Of a stretch of DNA of 64,000 bases, positions 57,226 through 64,000 are shown piece after piece. The stretch comes from Lepiota brunneoincarnata. Taxonomy: Eukaryota > Basidiomycota > Agaricomycetes > Agaricales > Agaricaceae. Every line of letters starts with the position of its first letter. The stretch's first letter is position 1. The notes beneath the pieces are model-generated. The model saw nothing but the letters and a program-made list of their open reading frames with translations, was not told where the DNA came from and made no database searches. The stretch covers positions 186,001-250,000 of the forward strand of contig JAEBUN010000023.1 of NCBI GenBank assembly GCA_023014365.1, given 5' to 3'. The position numbers and the translations under genes are program-made.

Positions 57226-57480
57226 GTGAAGTGCAAAAAAACATCACTTATGAATGTCCCCGATGTGTTTTTGAGGGGAGGAGGGCTCTCGTCATCGTGG
57301 TGTACAACAGCTCTTCCCAATGCTTCTATGAGTGTTGCTGTGCATGGTCTTCGCATGCCTGTCATCCAATTGAACATGCTTGCACTGCAATCTGACATGT
57401 GATAATAAATATCTCCGCGCAGCCATAGATTAGTGGTCAAAATCAAAATGGAATTGCTCATGAATCAAATATGAGGCACA
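57226..57480 (-). repeat. Tandem-duplicated intergenic segment, copy 1
   Basis: About 250 nt similar to 58199-58425: AGTGAAGTGCAA..ACATCACTTATGAAT, TTCTATGAGTGTTGCTGTGCAT, and CATAGATTAGTGGTCAAAAT shared in order. It lies upstream of paralog 1 and reaches the 3' end of the next locus, so the paralogs arose by tandem duplication of gene plus flank. Confidence 0.75.
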
Positions 57481-57890
57481 AACGAACTCCAAGAAATATC
57501 TTTGTACGCATCCGGTGGAGGTGCACGGAGCGTCATAAACCCAAGCACAATGATCACAAGCCGAGCCACAATATACAACGGCAAACACATATTAATCGTC
57601 CTAAGCAAAGGCAACGACCATCGTATACACCTCATCGCTAATTTGGACATAGGGCGCCGGCCCAGACCCGCGCAGAGCCTATACACGGCCGCTGCAATGA
57701 TCGCCCATAAGATCGACAAGATGAGTGGGTTCAATGTGATGTACAACGCCGAAACGCGCCAGAGTAAAGATTCAATATGAGTCGGGAAATTAGAGGCCCA
57801 CGGAATCAGGTGAAGACCACCGAACAGCACACTGCTTGTAGAGGTGGGCATGCGGCTATACGTGACTGCCCCATGCCACCTCTTGTACCG
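57465..57890 (-). pseudogene. Paralog 2a: C-terminal fragment of the membrane protein
   Basis: The minus frame carries only the last third of the family: SVLFGGLHLIPWASNFPTHI, LWRVSALYITLNPLI, NMCLPLYIVARLVIIVLGF and SWSSFVPHI with the usual stop. Upstream, the open frame (to 57947) is not family sequence but a stretch with tRNA-like Pol III boxes. The N-terminal two thirds are missing, so this is a truncated copy. Confidence 0.8.
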
Positions 57891-57962
57891 TTCGGAACCT
57901 GAACCCGGATCGAACCCCGGATCAAGGAGCTCGGAGCGCCCAGCCAAACGGAGCCGTTATCA
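57865..57962 (-). repeat. tRNA-like segment with Pol III A and B boxes (possible SINE)
   Basis: Read on the minus strand, GGCTCCGTTTGGCTGGGCGC is followed about 20 nt later by GGGGTTCGATCCGGG. The latter matches the B-box/T-arm consensus GGTTCGANTCC apart from one missing base. The first part resembles an A box. It does not fold into a full tRNA that I can draw, and it lies at the broken edge of paralog 2a. A tRNA-derived SINE is the best guess. Confidence 0.35.
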
Positions 57963-58198
57963 TTTCACGACATATCCATTTCGCTCGAAGTCTCTTACAT
58001 TTTCAAATAAATAAGTTTTCGGAACATCTCTATTCTTTTCCCCTGAACCTGAACTTTAGCATAAGTTTTTCTCCCCTATTTAGATCTTTCTGAGCCTCGC
58101 ATACCACCCTGTTCATTGGCTCCCTTCAACTTCCCTTATATCTGTTCTCGTAGCCACAAAAACTTCTCATTCTTCCCCTGTTTCACCTTCACTATCCC

Positions 58199-58425
58199 CA
58201 GTGAAGTGCAAGAAGACATCACTTATGAATCTCCCCGATGTGCTTTTGAGGGGGGGAGGGTTCTCGCCGACGCTTCTATGAGTGTTGCTGTGCATGATCT
58301 TCGCCTTCCGGTTGAGCATTCTTGCGCTGCAATCTCACATGAGATAATAAATATCTCCACAGCCAGTCATAGATTAGTGGTCAAAATCAAAATGAAATTG
58401 CTCATGAATCAAATATGCATCTGAC
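58199..58425 (-). repeat. Tandem-duplicated intergenic segment, copy 2
   Basis: Similar to 57226-57480, with scattered substitutions and a shorter middle. Confidence 0.75.
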
Positions 58426-58838
58426 GGGAGGGCGTGAAGTGTTGTAAACGCAACCACAACAATCACAAGCCGAGCCACAATGTTGTACAACGGCAAATAC
58501 AGTAACGACCATCGTATACACCGCATCGCCTCGGGCGCACAGAGATCATGATACCAACGCGGTTCCTGAATTGGGCCCGTTTTAAGTCTCGCGGGTTTCG
58601 GTAAATTTGAATGCATGGGGACCCAGGCGCAGGCAAAGATGGTAGCAATACAACTCCAGACTATGCCTGGCGTCGTGCGTAAATCGCTGGATACATGGTT
58701 GCTCCCAAGTATATTCCTTCCTTCGAGTTTGGCGCTGAGAGGATATAGCAACGGGAGTGTAGTGGTGGGCAGAGGGGGAGGAACGCTGGAAGAAGGGTTG
58801 GCCCGGGAGGTGGCGAACAGGGTGGGTCCGGGGGGCAT
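58374..58838 (-). pseudogene. Paralog 2b: N-terminus fused to C-terminus by internal deletion
   Basis: A 154-codon frame. The N-terminal part matches paralogs 1 and 3 (TLFATSRANPSSSVP, TTPGIVWSCIATIFACAW, MHSNLPKP) to about residue 90. It then jumps to CIRWSLLYLPLYNIVARLV, normally about 450 residues later, and ends HALPSDAY plus an unrelated tail. Most membrane spans and the central domain are gone. It is not a functional family member unless the short form has a new use. Confidence 0.8.
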
Positions 58839-59325
58839 CTACGGGAGCTGAGTTGTACTGGCTACTTCGAGAGGTAGGTGAAGTGGCAAGAGAGGTGAGC
58901 TCGGCCCTCGCCATCACGGCATGTGACGTCTCTGGCCAACAGCTCCATTGCTGTATGCACGTACCCGATCCTCGCACACCTGTCTTCCATTGAGAGCAGG
59001 TCACGGCACAGGGTATTTCGTTCGCGCACCGCAACCTACAAAGTTTTATTTTTTTCTGTGGGTGTGAATTGAATGTTCAATGAAAACTCTGCAATGAACA
59101 TCCGCCTTGCACCATCGGGCATATCGTGGGACATTCTAAAGAGTGAGATAGGCGAGATATAATTCTCCCGGGGACTTCGGTGCCTCATGTACTCACTCTT
59201 AGTGAAGCCCTGCTCCCAATACACCCGGTAAACTAAGTATCCACAGATCCAGGATTTTTTTTGTGTTTATCAAATACGGTGTAAAAACACAGCAAGTCAA
59301 GCATAGTTCGCCCCGCCCCATAAAA
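58839..59325. other. Spacer between paralogs 2b and 3
   Basis: 487 nt with only shadow frames. It should contain the promoter of paralog 2b and the 3' region of paralog 3 on the minus strand. A stretch near 58900-58990 resembles the region upstream of paralog 3 (TGTTGCTGTGCATG-like words), in line with tandem duplication. Confidence 0.4.
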
Positions 59326-61096
59326 TTAAATATGGGGCACAAACGAACTCCAAGAAATATCTTTGTACGCATCCGGTGGAAGCGCACGAAGCGTCGTAAA
59401 TGCAAGCACAATAATCGCAAGCCGGGCCACAATGTACAACGGCACACACATATTGATCAACCTCAACAAGGGTAGTGACCACTGTACCAACCGCATCGTG
59501 ACTTCGGAGACGGGTCGATCCCCGGAACTCCTATACGCGTAAGCAGCACTAACCGCCAGTGAGATTGCTAGGATGAGTGGGTTCAACATGATGTACAGGG
59601 CAGAGATACGCCAGAGTGAGGATTCGATGGGAGATGGGAAAGGGGATGACCACGGGATCAGGTGAAGGCCGCCGAAAAGGACACCACTGGCGACGGCGAA
59701 TAAGATGACTTTAGCCTTTCCTGCACCTTGCGCGGAGCTTTTAGCATGGAACGTTCCTACGCTCAAAGCATATTCCGGTGTCCAGCCAATGGAGGGGTAG
59801 GGAGTATGAAGCACAGGGTTCGGACCTAAGATAGCTTTCCGCAGTTGAGCAAACAGCTTAGCCCTTAATATCCCCCTGCACAGGACACGGGATACCCGAA
59901 CAATTCGGTGGGCGCAGGTGGTAATGCGTCTCCGAACGGGCCTTGTATAGTGCGATAGCCCCGACTTTCTGATTGACCCCCCGTGGTCTTCCCGAGCCAC
60001 CCCCACTTTTTGCCCAACAATATTAACCTCCTCTACTGGCTGTGCAACGCCCTTTGCTCGTTGCGAATACATGACCAAGCCATGATCCCGATACGACTTT
60101 GGCAGCTCATAGTCCCGCCTGGATGAATCCGTGATATCTTGCTCAAGTAGCGGATAGGTGTTTGGGGGAGTCCAAGTTTCCTGCACCAGTGCCTTCTCCC
60201 TAATGCCCACGCCTACACTCACATTCAACGGCTTTTCCCACCACAGCGCATACGTGATAATATTCAAAACGGCAAACGATAACGTCATGACCTCTAGCTC
60301 GGTCACAGGGAGCTTCGTTGCCCAGCGGACAACGCAATGGGCGATGAACCACGTAGTTTGAAGAAGTACAAGGGACTTTGTGAGGAAGTCTCCCTTGCTT
60401 TTGTCACATATATCCTCCTCTGAAACTTGCGGGGGATCCACCTTTCCGGTTTGTATCAAATCCAGCAAGTCGTCGAAGTTGAGCACCCGAATGGGCCATT
60501 CGTGCTCATCATCGCAGAGCAGAAAACCTCCCATTTGAATGTAGAACCCATGGGCAAGAGTCCAACATTTTCGTTTATAAGGCGGAGAAGGATCTTGAAA
60601 GCACTCCTTGATATTGGGTACCACAGACGCGCTACGAGCGTGCTCTGTGAAGTTGTATGAGCCAAGTTTGGGTAGGTTACTTCGGTCGACACTCACCTTC
60701 CTTGAAAATGTCACGATTGTATGTGATCATTATCTCCTCTGCTGCAATCCGTTGTCGCAGGGCGCAAATCAAGATGAACTCGGGCGCGAAGAGAGCAAGT
60801 ATCATGACACCAACACGGTTCCTGAAATGGATCCATTTCGAGTCTCGCGGATCTGGCAAATTCGGATGCATAGCAACCCAGGTGCAGGCAAAGATGGTGG
60901 CAATACAACTCCAGATTATGTCCGGTGTTGTGCGTGAGTCGCTGGATACATGATTGCTGTCGGGCAGGTCCCTTCCCCCGAGCCTAAGGTTGAGAGGAAA
61001 TAATGGGGGGTCTGGAGTGGTGGTAGGTAGAGCAAGAGGAGCGCCGAAAGAGGGGCTGATCCGGGAGATGGCAAAGATGATGAGTGCAAGGAGCAT
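59326..61096 (-). CDS. Multipass membrane protein, unknown function (paralog 3, intact)
   Basis: Two exons, 60697-61096 and 59326-60644 (52-nt intron, GTGAGT...ACAG), 572 aa, at the same intron position as paralog 1 (after a KE word). Start MLLALIIFAISR. Same hydrophobic layout, about seven spans, and the same anchors: SCIATIFACTWVAMHPNLPD, HGFYIQMGGFLL, KGDFLTK and SWSSFVPHI. The central loop (SRRDYELPKSYRDHG to TPEYALS) diverges most from paralog 1. Full-length and stop-free. Upstream of 61097 the promoter region shows no clear TATA box. Confidence 0.84.
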
Positions 61097-62309
61097 CTAC
61101 GGGAATGAACTTTACAGTAACCTGGGGCAGCCTCTCGAGGTGAAGCGGTAAATAGCATTATGCGCGCCTTTAGACGAAAAGTTCCCCCCGTCAGGTCCGC
61201 AGAAGTGTTGCTGTGCATGTTTCTTCCCACAGCTGTCGTCTCATACAAAACCTCAAACATTGGACGTTGAGTAATCTCAGGGCTACAGCAATGTCGGTCA
61301 TTTTCTCCTGTAGAAATATAGATCAGAACTTCGCAGCACCAAAGTAAGTAGTGCACAGCCTCTGATTTATGGGAGCGAGCAAGCAAAAAGGCCTGGCGGA
61401 GGTAATCATAGTAGAGGCCGTCAACATCCTATAACTCAAGCCCGTGTCCCCAGTGGCGTAATATACGCTGCCTCCTGCAGGCCCTCTTCCACACCCAACT
61501 TTGTCATCCGGTCCCGACCAACTCCCTCTACTATGCATTTCGACTCGTTCATTGATTGCCCACCGCTCAACCGCATAGACTCCGTCCTCGCGAATCAAAT
61601 GAATGCTTCTCAGGGGGCAACAAGGGTTCACGTGGAGGAAATGGCGTGACCCCCAATTGATAATTCTGCTATGGGCCCTTCCGTTCCCTATGCCACCTAT
61701 GGACCCTTTGCTGGTGCACACAATGTTACTATGACGAACACGACATTTGCTGATAAGATAGAGTACAAACAAACGGTAGGGTAGTGAGACAATAGCACCC
61801 CCCAATCCATGCAACACCACCCCTGACGTGGACGTCTCACCGCAGTTGCCGATATCTTGCATCCTTATACTAAACCGGACGCCACAATGAATTCCAGTTC
61901 CCGCGACTTTTCAGCTCAAGTCTATCCAGGGACGCATGTCCAAATCTGTGGCAAACTTGTCTACTCGTTGGATGATTTAAATAGAGAGTGGCTCTGACCT
62001 GCTTTGAGAAGGGGCGCCTCGGAGCAGCATTTCTCCTCTCCCATCCACATAGGTGCGACAAACCCCGAAGTGACCCTCGTACCACAGTAACCTAGCAATT
62101 TACCAAAGGGGGTCGGGCTGGCTGGAGTCGCCCAACCACCATGTGATGCTATTTCATTCCGATCCACTCGGTCAGTGGTCTGGAGATCATTGATGGCCCG
62201 GCAGAAGGTGGCGAAGCAGGGAACAGAGTGCCCAGATCACGAGGGACTAATTATAAGGCGCGAGAACGCTACAGCTTTTGCATTACCCTACTCTAGTACT
62301 CTTACCACT
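61097..62309. other. Intergenic region between paralog 3 and the NACHT gene
   Basis: About 1.2 kb. A 179-codon ATG frame on the minus strand (61323-61862) has low-complexity Gly/Ser/Arg composition and no recognisable motif; I do not call it a gene. Promoters of both divergent neighbours must lie here. Confidence 0.45.
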
Positions 62310-63729
62310 ATGTCAGTGGGGGTTCTCCCAGACGCTCACGACTTCTCTATCCATCGCTCCAGGTTTATTGACAAGTCAACTACTAATATCATCAACACCG
62401 ACAGCTCGCACACCATTAATGTCAACACCGGTGGAAATAGTGGTGCGTGCCTCCGCCCCAACTCCTCTTCCAATCTTTAAGCCGCTTGTAGGTCTCCAAA
62501 CTCTCCTCGATGCCTCTATCCCAGGCGCCTTGCATGACTCCTCCGCTCGCTGGCCCCCACCCGTGTGCCATCCTGGGACCCGGAAAGAGTACATCGACAA
62601 GATAACTACGTGGGGACTCGACAGCACTGATCGCGTCGGTCGCATTCTCTGGATGCATGGTCCTGCTGGCGTTGGCAAGTCAGCGGTCGCCCAATCCTGT
62701 TCAGAGGCCCTGAGACACAACATCGGCGCTACGTTCTTCTTCTCCCGACCCAACTCCAGAGACAATCCCAATTCCTTATTTACCACCATCTCATATCAGC
62801 TTGCAACGAGAAACAAGTCATTTCGACAAATCCTTGAAACCATGATACACGACGACCCTACTCTTGTCACCAAATCGATCAAGCAGCAGTTCCAGGATTT
62901 AATCGTCACTCCGCTTCAAGAACTAAAGTCTCGAGGGGAAGACATCGGAGAACGAGTCATTATTGTCGATGGGTTAGACGAATGTGATGGGGCCGACGCT
63001 CAGTGCGATATCATTGACATTGTTGTCGCGTCGACACGAGCCAAATCGACCCCTTTCCTCTGGATGTTTTTCAGCCGCCCTGAGCCACATATTGTTGGAT
63101 CTTTCAAGTCCGACGACGTACCCGCACTAGTCCTTCCCCTGGAGCTTCCTGTTTCTTGTGCTATTGATAGTGAGATCATGTTATATCTCACCGACGAACT
63201 GGAGAAGGTCCGGAAACGAAATGACCTATCGCCCTCGTGGTTGTCCGAGGAAGATATCTGGGTCATCGTCGATCTCTCTGCGGGTCTATTTATCTATGCC
63301 GCCACGGTCGTTCGTTTTATTGGTGAACAAGATCCATCTGGACCTGAAGACCAGTTACGTGCAGTACTTGCCCTCGCAACGCGGTTGGTTGGGAGTAGCC
63401 CTTCAGGCCATCCTCTCTCCAAGCTGGATATATTTTACACGCTTATCATGCAGAGGGTACCAGCAAAGACACTCCCAACTTTACAAAAAATCCTCCTGGC
63501 CACTACATTTTTGAGGGAAATGAGTGCAGATATCACTGCCAACCTGCTGGGTCTATCTGAGTCGCAGTTCAGGAGTGCCTGTCGCGCCCTTCACTCTGTC
63601 TTGACGATAGATGGTAAACCCCCGCAAATCTGGTTTTATCGTGCATCATTCAGGGAGTTTTTTGGAAGATCCAGAAAGGTCGGGGAAGTTTTGCGTGAGA
63701 TCGGATTGTGCAGTGGCATTACGGAGTGA
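62310..63729 (+). CDS. NACHT-domain NTPase (fungal NLR-like), 3' end shifted or continuing past the window
   Basis: Exon 1, 62310-62442 (MSVGVLPDAHDFSI...), contains a short strand-rich leader with HDFSIHRSRF. A 49-nt intron (GTGCGT...GTAG) follows. Exon 2 from 62492 gives GLQTLLDASIPGALHDS, then a NACHT ATPase with Walker A GPAGVGKS at residues 101-108 and Walker B IIVDGLDEC at 201-209, plus a sensor-like FFSRPEPHI. The helical part ends WFYRASFREFF. Then the frame ends early. Reading with one T fewer in the T run at 63657-63662 gives LEDPERSGKF, the usual family continuation. NACHT NLR proteins are linked to fungal nonself recognition; the effector or repeat domains would lie beyond the edge. 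Confidence 0.8.
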
Positions 63730-64000
63730 GTTGTTGGAGAAACCCAACAACGTGCATGCCCTCGGCGACTCTGCCAGTGAGTGATTATGATGCAGAATAA
63801 TTAAGCCCTGCTGACGCCACTAGGATGGCAAGACATGCCAGTCACATGGCATTGGCCTTGGCACCGTGATGATGGCTATATTTCGATCATCCAAAAAAAA
63901 ATATTCCAGCCCGATCTCTGCTGCTCAACATTCAACGTTCCCCACCCTCGCATACCTAGTGTCCTGCCTATGGTTGAAAACCTTTTGTTTCCATCGTTGA
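63730..64000 (+). other. Probable downstream exon of the NACHT gene, cut by the window edge
   Basis: In the corrected frame, coding continues to a TGA at 63782, or to a GTGAGT donor near 63776 with an acceptor CACTAG near 63823. After the acceptor a Trp-rich frame (WQDMPVTWHWPWH) stays open for some distance toward the right end. The intron and exon are inferred. Confidence 0.4.

Noticed and set aside
57880..57960. A functional tRNA gene
   Set aside because: The B box is good, but a closed acceptor stem and anticodon arm could not be drawn.
61323..61862. 179-codon minus-strand ORF between paralog 3 and the NACHT gene
   Set aside because: Composition is low-complexity, with no domain or splice support; it may be a chance frame.

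Overview
This is a nuclear fungal window, almost certainly from an agaricomycete (mushroom-forming basidiomycete). The support is intron-rich genes with 48-70 nt introns, a dynein heavy chain tail encoded as its own gene (the split reported for Agaricomycetes), a mushroom-type NACHT NTPase gene, and chromodomain Gypsy and Plavaka-type transposons.

The window has two compartments. Positions 1-48,600 are a nested transposon graveyard, poor in CpG by eye. From about 48,600 to 64,000 is gene-bearing DNA. In the graveyard I resolved the nesting from terminal motifs and target-site duplications (TSDs). Two solo LTRs of one family lie at 862-1162 and 6639-6938. Gypsy element A (10807-28433, + strand, TSD TCCAA) carries three insertions: full-length Gypsy element B (11716-17898, - strand, TSD CATTT) inside gag; a solo LTR of its own family (20008-20391, TSD CAAGA) between protease and RT; and a 2.8-kb block in the integrase (23148-25978, TSD GAAAT) that itself contains a Tc1/mariner element with 211-bp inverted repeats (24282-25887). 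Gypsy element D (29926-43898, + strand) carries young Gypsy element C (35031-43272, + strand, TSD AGTCT) inside its integrase. A decayed Plavaka/CACTA-type transposase follows at about 44461-47939.

The gene compartment holds: dhc1 (48611-52831, -), coding about 1,200 residues of the dynein tail; a divergently transcribed Pro/Ser-rich protein (53256-54875, +); three tandem paralogous loci for an uncharacterised multipass membrane protein (55400-61096, -), of which the middle one is broken; and a NACHT NTPase gene running to the right edge (62310 onward, +).

The most interesting observations are these. (1) Gypsy elements A and C, from diverged families, share a third gene region after pol. It encodes a zinc-knuckle protein ending in a shared ESNITGEP motif, and an overlapping frame is open too; in C that frame is open for 523 codons and runs into the 3' LTR. 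(2) The LTR pairs of D and A differ only by transitions, nearly all at CpG-derived dinucleotides, including reciprocal TG/CA pairs, which is a footprint of CpG deamination. Nearly all in-frame stops in these elements are TGA where Arg (CGA) or Trp is expected. All splice sites, counts and alignments were done by eye.
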